In this document: positions 33,461 to 42,678 of the stretch, in pieces
Numbering within the stretch: the first letter of the stretch is position 1
How the letters are laid out: each line of letters opens with the position of its first letter
Source: Hyphomicrobium sp.
Lineage (GTDB): Bacteria > Pseudomonadota > Alphaproteobacteria > Rhizobiales > Hyphomicrobiaceae
NCBI GenBank assembly: GCA_030148425.1
Contig: JASBTM010000017.1
Location: 760,178-824,177 of the forward strand
Length of the DNA stretch: 64,000 nt
Reading direction: 5' to 3'
The notes under the pieces: generated by a model
Told to the model about the DNA's origin: nothing
The model's database searches: none
What the model saw: only the letters and a program-made list of their open reading frames with translations
Program-made: the position numbers and the translations under genes

Positions 33461-34876
33461 CTATTCCTGCAGCACCCACGTGTCCTTGGTGCCGCCGCCC
33501 TGGCTCGAGTTGACGACGAGCGAGCCCTTCTTCAGGGCCACCCGTGTCAATCCTCCAGGCATCAGCCGCACTTGATCGCCTATGAGCACGAAGGGGCGCA
33601 AATCCAGGTGCCGTGGAGCCACGCTCGTATCGGCGAGCGTTGGGCATGTCGACAACGAGAGCGTCGGCTGGGCGATGTAATTTTTGGGGTTGGCAACGAG
33701 CTTCGCGCGAAACGTCTCGATCTGCTCCTTGGTCGATTTCGGGCCGACCAGCATGCCGTATCCGCCGGAACCGTGCACTTCCTTGACCACCAGTTCGGCA
33801 AGATGATCGAGCACGTATTTCAAGCTGTCGGCCTCGCGGCAGCTATACGTCTCGACGTTGGCGAGAATGGGAGCCTTGCCGGTATAAAACTCGATGATTG
33901 AGGGAATATAGCTGTAAATCGCCTTATCGTCGGCGATGCCGGCGCCTGGCGCATTGACGATGGTCACACGCCCGGAGCGGTAGACGTCGAAGATTCCCGG
34001 CACGCCCAGAAGCGAAGTCGGCTCGAAGACGAGCGGATCGAGGAAATCATCGTCGACGCGGCGATAGAGGACGTCGACGCGTTTCATGCCCTCGGTCGTC
34101 TTCATGCGCAGCAGGCCATCAACGACGACGAGATCCGAGCTTTCGACGAGCTCGACGCCCATCTGATCGGCCAAAAACGAATGTTCGAAGTATGCGCTGT
34201 TGTAAACGCCGGGCGTCAACAGCGCGATCGTGGGCTCCGCGTCGAGGTTGCTCGGTGCGACGCTTTCGAGCGTCTTCAGCAAAGCATCGGGATAGTTCTC
34301 GACCGGACGCACGCGGTTGCGGCTAAAGAGGTCCGGGAAAAGGTGCATCATGGTTTCGCGGTTCTCGAGCATGTACGAGACGCCGGACGGCGTCCGCGTA
34401 TTGTCCTCGAGAACCATGAATTCGTTTTCGCCGGTGCGGACCAAGTCGACGCCGATGATGTGGCTGTAGATGCCCCGAGGCGGATCGACGCCGATCATTT
34501 CCGGCAGAAATGCCGAGTTTTGAACGATCAGCTCCTCGGGGATTTTGCCGGCCTTCAGAATTTCCTGACGGTGATAGATGTCATAGAGGAAGGCGTTCAG
34601 GGCGCGGACGCGCTGTTCGATGCCAAGTTCGAGCTTGCGCCATTCTTCGGCAGAGATGATCCGCGGCAGGATATCGAACGGAATCAGGCGCTCGCCCGCC
34701 TCTTCTGCACCGTAGACCGCGAACGTAATGCCCGAGCGCCGAAACAGCACCTCAGCCTCGGCGGTCTTTTGACGGAGCGTATCGAGATGCTGGACGCCGA
34801 GCCATTCGGCAAACGCCTTGTAGGGTGCGCGGACTTCGCCGCCGAAGCCGTTCATTTCATCGAATGGCACGACCAA
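33461..34876 (-). CDS. Circularly permuted ATP-grasp ligase of the Anbu operon
   Basis: A 471-residue member of the circularly permuted ATP-grasp family, predicted to form amide or peptide bonds with ATP. Sequence support: FDEMNG near the start, IIGVDLVRTGENEFMVLEDN with the metal-binding acidic residues, NTRTPSGVSYMLENRETM, VDVLYRRVDDDFLDPL, VNAPGAGIADDKAIYSYIP, VVKEVHGSGGYGMLVGP (the glycine-rich nucleotide loop) and VNSSQGGGTKDTWVL at the end. It heads the four-gene operon. The start is ambiguous: TTG at 34876, GTG at 34870 or ATG at 34855 in frame. The product is unknown; a peptide or modified amino acid is the usual prediction for this family. Confidence 0.92.
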   Translation of the reverse strand: MVVPFDEMNGFGGEVRAPYKAFAEWLGVQHLDTLRQKTAEAEVLFRRSGITFAVYGAEEAGERLIPFDILPRIISAEEWRKLELGIEQRVRALNAFLYDIYHRQEILKAGKIPEELIVQNSAFLPEMIGVDPPRGIYSHIIGVDLVRTGENEFMVLEDNTRTPSGVSYMLENRETMMHLFPDLFSRNRVRPVENYPDALLKTLESVAPSNLDAEPTIALLTPGVYNSAYFEHSFLADQMGVELVESSDLVVVDGLLRMKTTEGMKRVDVLYRRVDDDFLDPLVFEPTSLLGVPGIFDVYRSGRVTIVNAPGAGIADDKAIYSYIPSIIEFYTGKAPILANVETYSCREADSLKYVLDHLAELVVKEVHGSGGYGMLVGPKSTKEQIETFRAKLVANPKNYIAQPTLSLSTCPTLADTSVAPRHLDLRPFVLIGDQVRLMPGGLTRVALKKGSLVVNSSQGGGTKDTWVLQE

Positions 34877-35066
34877 GACCGCCCTCCCGTAACGACTCTT
34901 TTCAGCTCGTCATCGCAAAGCCTAGGCCAGTTTACGCAAACCCTGGATTTGCTGCACCTACCTATTCACACCAGCATCAATTTGCTTCCGAAATATGCAC
35001 CTTCGTCCATGACCAGCATAAATTTCCGGCAGAGTACGGATTGGCGGCGCACGCCAGCGGATACGT

Positions 35067-36254
35067 CTAGACCCTGTCAGAGACGACGGCCATGGGCAGC
35101 GGCGCGGACCTGGACTTCAGCCCCCATGCCGTGGCGACGCCGAGAAGCGCCATGTCGGCTCCCGCTACCAGCAGCACTCCAAGCGTTCCGATGCTCGCCA
35201 AGCCCGCGCCGTAGACGATCGGACCGAACGCCTGTCCCAGGAACACGAAAAAAGAATGCGCGGCGACGGCCGAACCGCGGTTCGAGGGAGCGAGTTCGGT
35301 GGCCTGGGTCTGAAGGGAGTTGTGGATCATGTAGAAGCCGACGCCGACGATCATGAAAATCGCCATCTCGGCAGGCCATGAGCTTCCGAGCGAGAGCAGA
35401 CAGAAGCCAAATCCTGAGACGATCCCACCAAACATGATCAACTTGTAGAGGCCGAGGCGGCCTAGCATCATTCGGACCAGGGCGGTGTAGACGAACCCTC
35501 CGAGGCCAAATCCCGCCAGCACGAAGCCTGCCTCTCGAAGGCCTCCTGCTCCCCTCTGCTCCAGAAGGACCGCAACGTAGGGGAAGAGGCCGAAGATGAC
35601 GATGCCCTCGACGAAGACGGCCGAAAAGCAAACCACAGAGAGCGGATTGGCGAAGACCGACCGATAGCCCGCGAAAAATTCTCCGCGGCTCGGCGTCTTG
35701 CGCGGCATGCTCGAAGCAGCGCGCAGGGTCCAGACCGTGACCAAGAATGCGACGACCGCCAGCGCAGCCGCCGCGGCCGTCGCGATCCGCCAACCGAAGA
35801 ACGACGCGACGAACCCTGAGCCAATGGACCCCGTCAGCTGACCGGCAATGATCGCCGTCAGGACGCGGGACAGCGCCAGCTGGCGCTCAACCATCAGGAA
35901 CCGATCCCCGACAATCGCAAACGCCAATGGGATGATACCGCCCGCCGCCGCGCCGCCGATAAGGCGCGCCAGTGCGAGCATACCGAGCGTCGGAGCGACC
36001 GCCGAAGCAGCGAGGCAAGACGCCAACACCGCCAGAGCGATTTTGATGATCCGCGCCTTGCCGAAGGCATCACCGAAGGCGCCGAGGAGGGGCTGTGCGA
36101 GGGCGTAAGGAAATGCGTACAGAGAGGCAAGCATCGCAACGGACGCCGGGTCGACGCCCAGATCCCGCGAAATATCGGGAACCACGGGGTCGATGATCCG
36201 CATCGACATCGAACTGACGAAGCAGCTGGTCGCCAATATCGCGAGAAGGCGCAT
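35067..36254 (-). CDS. Major facilitator superfamily transporter
   Basis: A 395-residue membrane protein with about twelve hydrophobic helices in two halves, separated by a basic loop near residue 185 (RAASSMPRKTPSRGEFF). The motif-A-like loop LGAFGDAFGKARIIKIAL after helix 2 and a weaker copy after helix 8 (LVRMMLGRLGLYKLIMF) place it in the MFS, close to drug- or sugar-efflux types. The N-terminal IDPVVPDISRDLGVDPASVA is frequent in multidrug transporters. Substrate cannot be told. It stands alone between the Anbu operon and fhs on the minus strand. Confidence 0.88.
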   Translation of the reverse strand: MRLLAILATSCFVSSMSMRIIDPVVPDISRDLGVDPASVAMLASLYAFPYALAQPLLGAFGDAFGKARIIKIALAVLASCLAASAVAPTLGMLALARLIGGAAAGGIIPLAFAIVGDRFLMVERQLALSRVLTAIIAGQLTGSIGSGFVASFFGWRIATAAAAALAVVAFLVTVWTLRAASSMPRKTPSRGEFFAGYRSVFANPLSVVCFSAVFVEGIVIFGLFPYVAVLLEQRGAGGLREAGFVLAGFGLGGFVYTALVRMMLGRLGLYKLIMFGGIVSGFGFCLLSLGSSWPAEMAIFMIVGVGFYMIHNSLQTQATELAPSNRGSAVAAHSFFVFLGQAFGPIVYGAGLASIGTLGVLLVAGADMALLGVATAWGLKSRSAPLPMAVVSDRV

Positions 36255-36301
36255 TTCTGGTTGGACTGTATGAGCCGAAAAGTGCTGCTTTCCTAACAGA
36301 A

Positions 36302-36332
36302 ACGGGACAGGCCGTGGTACGGCCTGCCCCGT
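36302..36332 (-). terminator. Long hairpin downstream of fhs, candidate terminator
   Basis: ACGGGACAGGCCGT and ACGGCCTGCCCCGT pair over 14 positions with one mismatch around a three-base loop, about 75 bases after the fhs stop on the minus strand. On that strand a modest T-rich stretch (GTTTCTGTT) follows. The strength of the stem supports termination, the weak T-run does not. Confidence 0.55.
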
Positions 36333-36406
36333 ATGTCTGATATGTATCAGACTGATATTTCGCCCGAGCTGCTTAGTGCGAGACCTGGGATGACAATCCT
36401 AGGAGC

Positions 36407-38083
36407 TCAGAACAGACCCTGGATCTGACCCTTGTCGTCGAGGCGGATCGAGTCGGCGGCGGGAACCTTCGGCAGGCCCGGCATCGTCATGATCTCGCCG
36501 GTGACGACCACGACGAACTCGGCGCCAGCGGAAAGCCGCAGCTCGCGGACCGGAACGATGTGCCCCGTCGGAGCGCCGCGCTTCGACGGATCCGTCGAGA
36601 ACGAATACTGCGTCTTCGCCATGCAGACCGGGAGGTGACCGAAGCCCGCGGCTTCGAGATCCTTGAACTGCGTCTCGACGCTAGAATCGCAGGAAATGTC
36701 CGCCGCGCGATAGATCTCCGTCGCGATCGTCTTCACCTTGTCGCGGAGCTTCATGTCGTCCGGATAGAGCGGCTTGAAGTTCGCTTTGCCTTCGTCGATG
36801 ACCTTGACCACGTGGTTGGCCAGGGCCTCGGTTCCCTTGCCGCCGTCCGCCCAGTGCGTGCACAAGAACGCCTTCGTTCCCATGCTTTCGGCGGCCTTCT
36901 GGACCTCTGCGATTTCAGCATCGGTGTCGGTGATGAACTTGTTGACGGCGACGACAGCAGGCACGCCAAACTTATTTACGTTCTCGATGTGGCGCTTGAG
37001 GTTCTCGCAGCCCTTCGCGACCGCCGCCGGATTTTCGGCCTTGAGGTCGTCCTTGGCGACGCCGCCATGCATCTTAAGCGCGCGCACTGTCGCGACGATG
37101 ACGACCGCCGACGGCGAAATACCGGCCTTGCGGCATTTGATGTCGAAGAATTTTTCAGCGCCGAGATCGGCACCGAAACCGGCTTCCGTCACGACATAAT
37201 CGGCGAGCTTCATCGCGGTTCTCGTTGCGAGAACGGAGTTGCAGCCGTGCGCGATGTTGGCGAACGGACCGCCGTGGATGAAGACGGGATTATTCTCGAG
37301 CGTCTGCACGAGGTTCGGCTGCAGCGCGTCCTTCAGCAGCACCGTCATCGCACCATCGGCTTTCAAGTCGCGGGCGCGGACGGGCTTCTTGTCGCGCGTG
37401 TAGGCGACGATGATGTTGCCGAGGCGGGTTTCAAGGTCTTTGATATCCTTCGACAGGCAGAGGATGGCCATGACTTCCGAGGCCACCGTGATGTCGAAGC
37501 CGTCCTCACGCGGGAAGCCGTTCGACACGCCGCCGAGCGAATTGACGATCGAGCGCAGCGCGCGATCGTTCATATCGAGGACGCGCTTCCAGCCGACGCG
37601 GCGCTGGTCAATGCCGAGCGCGTTGCCCCAGTAGATGTGATTATCGATCAGCGCCGAAAGGAGATTGTGGGCGCTCGTGATGGCGTGGAAGTCGCCAGTG
37701 AAATGCAGATTGATGTCTTCCATCGGGACGACCTGGGCATAACCGCCGCCTGCCGCGCCGCCCTTCACGCCGAAGCACGGCCCAAGCGAAGGCTCGCGCA
37801 AAGCAGCGATGGCCTTCTTGCCGATATGGTTAAGTCCGTCGCTCAAGCCAACCGTCGTTGTCGTCTTGCCTTCACCGGCGGGCGTCGGACTGATCGCGGT
37901 GACGAGGATGACCTTGCCGTCCTTGTTGCCTTCGATCTGCTTGATGTACTCGGCGGAGACCTTGGCCTTGGTCCAGCCATAAGGGACCAACGCTTCCGCG
38001 GGCACGCCGATCTTCGCCGCTACGTCGGCAATCGGCTTCAGCTTCGCTTCGCGCGCAATCTCTATGTCGGACTTCACGGTCAC
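36407..38083 (-). CDS. fhs: Formate-tetrahydrofolate ligase
   Basis: Also called FtfL; it makes 10-formyl-THF from formate, THF and ATP and is the entry of formate into the assimilatory C1 pool of serine-cycle methylotrophs. Evidence: the ATP-binding loop [16 protein letters not shown] (residues 65-80), [55 protein letters not shown] segment, and [17 protein letters not shown] near the C-terminus. Length 558 is normal. The start is GTG at 38083 behind a perfect AGGAGG. It is monocistronic here, not in the serine-cycle operon. Confidence 0.97.
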   Translation of the reverse strand: MTVKSDIEIAREAKLKPIADVAAKIGVPAEALVPYGWTKAKVSAEYIKQIEGNKDGKVILVTAISPTPAGEGKTTTTVGLSDGLNHIGKKAIAALREPSLGPCFGVKGGAAGGGYAQVVPMEDINLHFTGDFHAITSAHNLLSALIDNHIYWGNALGIDQRRVGWKRVLDMNDRALRSIVNSLGGVSNGFPREDGFDITVASEVMAILCLSKDIKDLETRLGNIIVAYTRDKKPVRARDLKADGAMTVLLKDALQPNLVQTLENNPVFIHGGPFANIAHGCNSVLATRTAMKLADYVVTEAGFGADLGAEKFFDIKCRKAGISPSAVVIVATVRALKMHGGVAKDDLKAENPAAVAKGCENLKRHIENVNKFGVPAVVAVNKFITDTDAEIAEVQKAAESMGTKAFLCTHWADGGKGTEALANHVVKVIDEGKANFKPLYPDDMKLRDKVKTIATEIYRAADISCDSSVETQFKDLEAAGFGHLPVCMAKTQYSFSTDPSKRGAPTGHIVPVRELRLSAGAEFVVVVTGEIMTMPGLPKVPAADSIRLDDKGQIQGLF

Positions 38084-38372
38084 TGGGATTTCCTCCTAGA
38101 AATCTTTTTTTATTGGGCGAAAATAGTAACTGGCTCTAACGGTCAGGGAAGTTGAACTTACGTCGTGGACGCGCCAAGCACTGACGGCGGAAAGTGGACC
38201 TCAGTGCCCGGCGAGATCATGCGCTGATGCCTTAGTTAGCCCGCCTGCGCAAGGTCTACTCATCGTCGCGGGGGCTTGCGAATTCTTCGCAAGCCTCGGC
38301 CTTTTCATGATGCACTGCGGTGAACGACGCATACCGCTGAATTATCTTTATGCGGATCACGGGGGACGGCAC

Positions 38373-39563
38373 GTGCAAGAACGGATCGATCGGACCGCGG
38401 ACGCCTCTCGCGGCGCACAGCGCCACTCCTTACGCCGACGAATCTACGAGATCATCGAAACAGGGCACGGCGAGGACTTGGCGAGCAAGGTCTTCGACAG
38501 CTTCATCGTGGCGCTCATCCTATTGAACGTCGCCGCGTTCATTGCTGAAACCGTACCGGCGATGCGAGAGCGGTGGGGAACTCTCTTTCATTGGTTCGAG
38601 ATCGGGTCGGTTGCAATTTTCACGGTCGAATATTTGTTGCGCATCTGGACGGCTGTCGAAGTTCCCTATCTTTCGCGGGAACCCTCCTGGAAAGCGCGGC
38701 TGAAATTCGCTCGCCAACCGGCGCTGATCATCGACCTCGTTGCGTTTCTGCCATTCTATATCAGCGCCATCTTTCCGATCGACCTTCGCATCCTCCGGAC
38801 GCTTCGGCTTCTGCGCTTCCTGAAGCTCTCTCGCTATTCTCCGGCGATGTACACGCTGATCCGCGTTCTCTCGAATGAGCGCAAGGCGCTGGCGGGAGCG
38901 TGCCTATTGCTTTCGATGGCGCTGCTCTTTTCAGCGACACTGATGTACTACATCGAAGGAGATGCTCAGCCCGACAAGTTCGGGACAGTGCCGGAAGCCG
39001 CGTGGTGGGCCATCGCGACGCTCACGACCGTCGGCTACGGCGACGCGACGCCGATCACGGCGCTCGGCAAACTGGTCGGCGGCTTCACGATGATTACCGG
39101 CCTCTGCATTCTCGCATTGCCCGTCGCGATCATCTCAACCGGCTTTGCGCAGGAATTGCAGCGGCGCGACTTCGTCATTTCGTGGTCACTAATGTCGCGC
39201 GTGCCTGTGCTCGCTGGTCTGGACGCGAAGGAAGCGGCTGAGATCATGCCGATGCTCGAAGCCCATAACCTGCCGCCGAATATCGAAGTCGTGAAAAAGG
39301 GCGCGCCGGGCGACGCGATGTATTTCATCGCATCGGGGAAGCTCGAGCGATACGTCAATGGCGAACGCCACGTCTATGCTGCGGGGGATGTCTTCGGTGT
39401 CGATGCCATGTTCGAAGATGGCCTGCACAGTGGTGCAGTCATTACTGCTTCGAGATGCCGGCTTTTGAAGCTTCAACGCGAGGATTACCACCGGCTGGCG
39501 TCGAAGCAGCCGCGCGTTGCTTCACATATCCGGAAACTTGCCATCGATCTTCGCGAAGGCTGA
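38373..39563 (+). CDS. Six-helix K+ channel with cyclic-nucleotide-binding domain
   Basis: A voltage-gated-like potassium channel with a C-terminal cNMP domain, similar in layout to the rhizobial channel MloK1. Segments S1-S4 span about residues 40-165, with an S4-like helix LRILRTLRLLRFLKLSRYS rich in regularly spaced Arg/Lys. The selectivity filter TLTTVGYGDATP follows the pore helix, then S6 and a cNMP fold (MPMLEAHNLPPNIEVVKKGA, YFIASGKLERYVNG, AAGDVFGVDAMFED). The conserved phosphate-binding Arg motif of the pocket is not clearly of the FGEL..R.A type, so ligand binding is uncertain. GTG at 38373 with GGGGGA upstream is preferred; an ATG at 38307 would add 22 residues. Confidence 0.9.
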   Translation: MQERIDRTADASRGAQRHSLRRRIYEIIETGHGEDLASKVFDSFIVALILLNVAAFIAETVPAMRERWGTLFHWFEIGSVAIFTVEYLLRIWTAVEVPYLSREPSWKARLKFARQPALIIDLVAFLPFYISAIFPIDLRILRTLRLLRFLKLSRYSPAMYTLIRVLSNERKALAGACLLLSMALLFSATLMYYIEGDAQPDKFGTVPEAAWWAIATLTTVGYGDATPITALGKLVGGFTMITGLCILALPVAIISTGFAQELQRRDFVISWSLMSRVPVLAGLDAKEAAEIMPMLEAHNLPPNIEVVKKGAPGDAMYFIASGKLERYVNGERHVYAAGDVFGVDAMFEDGLHSGAVITASRCRLLKLQREDYHRLASKQPRVASHIRKLAIDLREG

Positions 39564-39568
39564 GTCAC

Positions 39569-39602
39569 AAAAAAACAGCGGGCCGCGAGGCCCACTGTTT
39601 CT
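39569..39602. terminator. Bidirectional terminator between channel gene and small Cys protein gene
   Basis: AACAG-C-GGGCC and GGCCC-A-CTGTT pair (ten base pairs with one mismatch) around a GCGA loop. A run of As precedes and TTT follows, so it can terminate transcripts from both of the converging genes. Confidence 0.8.
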
Positions 39603-39624
39603 GAGAAAAGCAAATTTTTCGAAT

Positions 39625-39792
39625 TTACTTCTTCAAGGTGCAGGATTTCGTGGCCTTATCCCACGTGCCCTTGGCCTTCTTGCAGTCTGCCTTGGTCTTG
39701 GGTGCTGCGTCGTCAGCGTAAGCAACGACGGGGGCCGAAACGGCCATCAGAAGACCAGCAACAACCGCGCCGCTCAGAATCTTGGAAATCAT
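39625..39792 (-). CDS. Small secreted protein with a two-Cys motif
   Basis: A 55-residue protein: a signal peptide (MISKILSGAVVAGLLMAVSA with cleavage likely after AYA, near residue 25) and a mature part of about 30 residues, very rich in Lys, with two Cys 15 residues apart (DCKKAKGTWDKATKSC). The Cys pair could form a disulfide in the periplasm. AAGGAGAG stands eight bases before the ATG, and a terminator follows the stop, which together make a real gene likely. A longer frame upstream lacks these signals. Similar short lysine-rich Cys proteins occur in Hyphomicrobiales, of unknown function. Confidence 0.75.
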   Translation of the reverse strand: MISKILSGAVVAGLLMAVSAPVVAYADDAAPKTKADCKKAKGTWDKATKSCTLKK

Positions 39793-40014
39793 TTGTCTCT
39801 CTCCTTCGCATCTCTTCCGGCCATTGCGACCGTCAGCCAAGGGTGAATACGGAAGGTTCTTTGCGAGTTTCTGGCGGCCAGCATACATTTGCGTAAGGTT
39901 CCGGCGCGAATGGATCAACGCCGTGAAAAGAAAGCGAAATTCAATCGCCCCCAGACAAATGAAAACTTGATTCAAAACAACCTGACACATGCGTGTCGGG
40001 CGTTGCGGGATTGA

Positions 40015-40803
40015 TCAGCCAACGGCCCTTACGACCAGGACCGTCGCGTTGTCCTGATAAGGCTCGCGAATGGCTTCAATCGACCTGATGATCGCCCTGG
40101 CGACCGCGGCGGCGCCATCCTTGGCATATCCTTGGACGAGGCGCGCGATCTCGCCTGCCTCCAGCGTTGCGATGCCGTCGCTCGCGAGAATTACAAAATC
40201 TCCCGGCTCGAGCTTCAGAGGCTGGCGCGACACATCGAGGAGATCGATTTCCTCGCCCGTCACAGCGGAGCGTAACATGTGCCGCCGGGGGTCGTGCCGG
40301 GCCTCGTCGGCCGTCAACTTGCCTTCCGCAACCATACGGTCAAGCTCCGGCGCGAGCGAGTGATCCTCGTTCAAGAGAGCGACCTCGCCGTGCCGGAAAA
40401 GAAAGAGCGGGCTGTCGCCGACGCTGACCCATTCGATGCCGGCAGGACTGAACGCTGCTCCGATGAGCGTCGAACCCATTCCGGCGAGAAGCGGGTTTTC
40501 GGAGATCTTCGTGGCGATGGCGGCATTCGCGGCACCGAGGCCCGCAATCAAGCGCTCGCTCAAATCGCCTTTTGCGCTCGAGGCGTGCTTCAGAAAATGA
40601 TCGCATACCGTGCGACTGGCTAGAGCGCCGCCGGTGTGGCCGCCCATGCCGTCCGCGAGGACGGCAAAGCCGGCACGATCAAAACCCGGCCCGTCGCTCG
40701 ATAACGCGACAGGCTCTCCGCCATCGGGTAGAAACGCGGCGGTATCTTCCTGATAGTCGCGGGCTCCGCGCGTTGCGGCCACTGCATGCTCGAACGGCGG
40801 CAT
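40015..40803 (-). CDS. PP2C-family protein Ser/Thr phosphatase
   Basis: A 262-residue stand-alone PP2C phosphatase. The metal-binding motifs are present: RDYQED early, AVLADGMGGHTGG around 50-60, GSTLIGAAF and WVSVGDSPLFLFR in the middle, LASDGI and YQDNATVLVV (final Asp) near the end. It should dephosphorylate targets of the kinase encoded at 42679-45018. The ATG at 40803 follows AAGGAT and lies seven bases after the FHA gene; a start 12 codons upstream would overlap that gene. With the two FHA genes it forms a minus-strand group divergent from the kinase. Confidence 0.93.
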   Translation of the reverse strand: MPPFEHAVAATRGARDYQEDTAAFLPDGGEPVALSSDGPGFDRAGFAVLADGMGGHTGGALASRTVCDHFLKHASSAKGDLSERLIAGLGAANAAIATKISENPLLAGMGSTLIGAAFSPAGIEWVSVGDSPLFLFRHGEVALLNEDHSLAPELDRMVAEGKLTADEARHDPRRHMLRSAVTGEEIDLLDVSRQPLKLEPGDFVILASDGIATLEAGEIARLVQGYAKDGAAAVARAIIRSIEAIREPYQDNATVLVVRAVG

Positions 40804-40810
40804 TCGATCC

Positions 40811-41623
40811 TTAAGCTTCGGAAATCTCAGACCAGTCAAAATCGCTTCCGCAGAACGGCAGGAACGCGACCTGAGTACGCCCGAGCGTTATGACGTCCAT
40901 CGACTGCAACGGTACAGGGCCCGCCGGTCGCTTGTCGTTCACGGAAACGACATTCGTCTTAGCAAGATTTGGCACGAAGAGGAAAGACCGATCGGCGGAA
41001 TCGTAGCGCAGATATGCCTGCGCCTCGTTTGAGATGGCATCATCGCCGAAATCCAAGGGAATACGGTTCTCCGGCGACCGCCCGAGGGTATTGTTGCCTT
41101 CGAATATAGGACGAAAGGACCCCAGACCCGGACCGCCGACGACGATCAAAAAGCCGACGACCGGGTCGCGTTCGAAACGACCATGTTCGATTTTCTGCTT
41201 GCCTCGCACCAGCACGGTGCGCGCAGGCTCCTCCGGATCGGGCTCTATATTGCGCGGCTTCGACGGCTCAGGACGAATGACACGCGTCGTCGGCGGCGCA
41301 TCGGTTTCCTTGGGAAGGCCGAAGCGCTCTGGAATTTTTGGTTCGGGGCCGATCCGGGCCAATCGGGCGGCCTCTTCGGCACTCGGAACGTCGGGCTTTT
41401 GTGCGAGCGGCAGAGGCGACGGGGTATCTTCAGTATTGGCAGCGGCAGCTGGCGCCGCGCCCGGAGCGGGAACAGGCGGCGAAACCGGAGCAGGCGCCGC
41501 ACCTGGAATCGTATCGTCCCGGCCGGCGGCCATCAGTGCGTCTCGCAGCGACCCAAGAAATTTGTGAGGTTTCACGCCCTTCGCCTCGTTGCCGTCATTC
41601 GTCTCGCCTCGGTCGGCCGCCAT
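40811..41623 (-). CDS. FHA-domain protein with Pro/Ala-rich N-terminus
   Basis: A 270-residue protein. Residues 1-150 are low-complexity, rich in Pro, Ala and charged residues; the C-terminal 110 residues form an FHA-like domain (SFRPIFEGNNTLGRSPENRI, then VVSVNDKRPAGPVPLQSMDV and GRTQVAFLPF). In typical FHA domains GR...S.RH contacts phosphothreonine; here GR is kept but the SRH part reads ISNEAQAY, so phosphopeptide binding may be altered. The ATG at 41623 has GGAGGGAG upstream; an upstream GTG would add nine residues. It sits between another FHA gene and the phosphatase. Confidence 0.87.
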   Translation of the reverse strand: MAADRGETNDGNEAKGVKPHKFLGSLRDALMAAGRDDTIPGAAPAPVSPPVPAPGAAPAAAANTEDTPSPLPLAQKPDVPSAEEAARLARIGPEPKIPERFGLPKETDAPPTTRVIRPEPSKPRNIEPDPEEPARTVLVRGKQKIEHGRFERDPVVGFLIVVGGPGLGSFRPIFEGNNTLGRSPENRIPLDFGDDAISNEAQAYLRYDSADRSFLFVPNLAKTNVVSVNDKRPAGPVPLQSMDVITLGRTQVAFLPFCGSDFDWSEISEA

Positions 41624-41731
41624 CGATCCGTCTCCCTCCGATTTGGACACGCGCAGATCTCCGCAGAATCGCGCTACCTAACACTACGCATGAACTGGAA
41701 CCTGGACAGAACCTTGACGGCGGCGTGAGTA

Positions 41732-42406
41732 TTAGCCGGCGCCCGCACGAAAACGCAGCTTCCCGGGACCTAGCTGGATGAGATCGCCGTCATGCAGGCG
41801 CGCTTCGCAGCAGCGCTTACCGTTGACGATCAAACCGTTGCTCTCGACCCCGGTCAGGTCGGTTATGTGCCAATCATCATAATCTTCGCGATGTATCGCG
41901 GCGTGATAGCGATGCACATAGCGACTCGGGATGCGAATGTCATTATCGTCTTCCCGACCAATTCGGAGCATATCGCGAAGAATGGCGCAGCGCATGCCGC
42001 GGCCGTTCTCGATCTCAATAAAGGGGTGGCGCGAACGGGTGTTACGATGCGCATCGACGGTTGCATCAAACGCGTCTCCTCGGCCCGGGCGATAGAGAAG
42101 CGTCGCGTTTCTAGAGCGTGTGAGCGGCTTCGATAGTTTCACGGATGCGGAGAGCAGCGGCACCACTGCCGCAACCACCAATCCGAGCATCAGTACCGGG
42201 GCAACGCGATAGCCCTCCCAGAACAGCGCCTTCGCCCAGTCCGCGAAAGACATATCTGCAAAAGAAGCATCCGCAACGGAGCGATGTGAAATGGATATAT
42301 TCTCCGCGCCGCCATGCGAGGCTGCAAATGTCAAGACTGCCATCGCCGCGAGAATCGCCGTACCGGCTATGGCTGTTCGTCTCCGTCGTGACCACGGATG
42401 CAGCAT
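41732..42406 (-). CDS. Membrane-anchored FHA-domain protein
   Basis: A 224-residue protein with a basic start and a hydrophobic helix (TAIAGTAILAAMAVLTFAA), a periplasmic stretch, a second helix (YRVAPVLMLGLVVAAVVPLL, about residues 68-87), then a cytoplasmic C-terminal FHA domain (about 125-224: MLRIGREDDNDIRIPSRYVH, WHITDLTGVESNGLIVNGKR, GDLIQLGPGKLRF). It may bring phosphoproteins to the membrane, where the divergent kinase is also anchored. The ATG at 42406 has AAGGATT upstream; a longer frame adds 24 residues without such a signal. Confidence 0.87.
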   Translation of the reverse strand: MLHPWSRRRRTAIAGTAILAAMAVLTFAASHGGAENISISHRSVADASFADMSFADWAKALFWEGYRVAPVLMLGLVVAAVVPLLSASVKLSKPLTRSRNATLLYRPGRGDAFDATVDAHRNTRSRHPFIEIENGRGMRCAILRDMLRIGREDDNDIRIPSRYVHRYHAAIHREDYDDWHITDLTGVESNGLIVNGKRCCEARLHDGDLIQLGPGKLRFRAGAG

Positions 42407-42678
42407 GATTCGAATCCTTATCGCGCCAAGGGATCTTGGTGAGGAGATGTCGGCGGCAACATGGCTGGAAAGCGACACCTGGGCGAATTATTCATTGCGG
42501 GTTCATCGCCCGTCGATACGCCACATTCTTGCGTCATGGCATCAAAACAGAGACAAGATGTAACTGGCCTATTGAGAGGCTGGAATACGTCTTGCGCCGG
42601 AGCAGCTGACGGCTCCGAACGCGGGGCGAAATCCACGGCGTATCATCACAAGCGCGCGGAGGCTCGCGCACGAGGACA

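Noticed and set aside
36560..38155. A plus-strand open frame of about 530 codons opposite fhs
   Set aside because: It lies opposite a highly conserved gene with a perfect ribosome binding site and shows no known motif.
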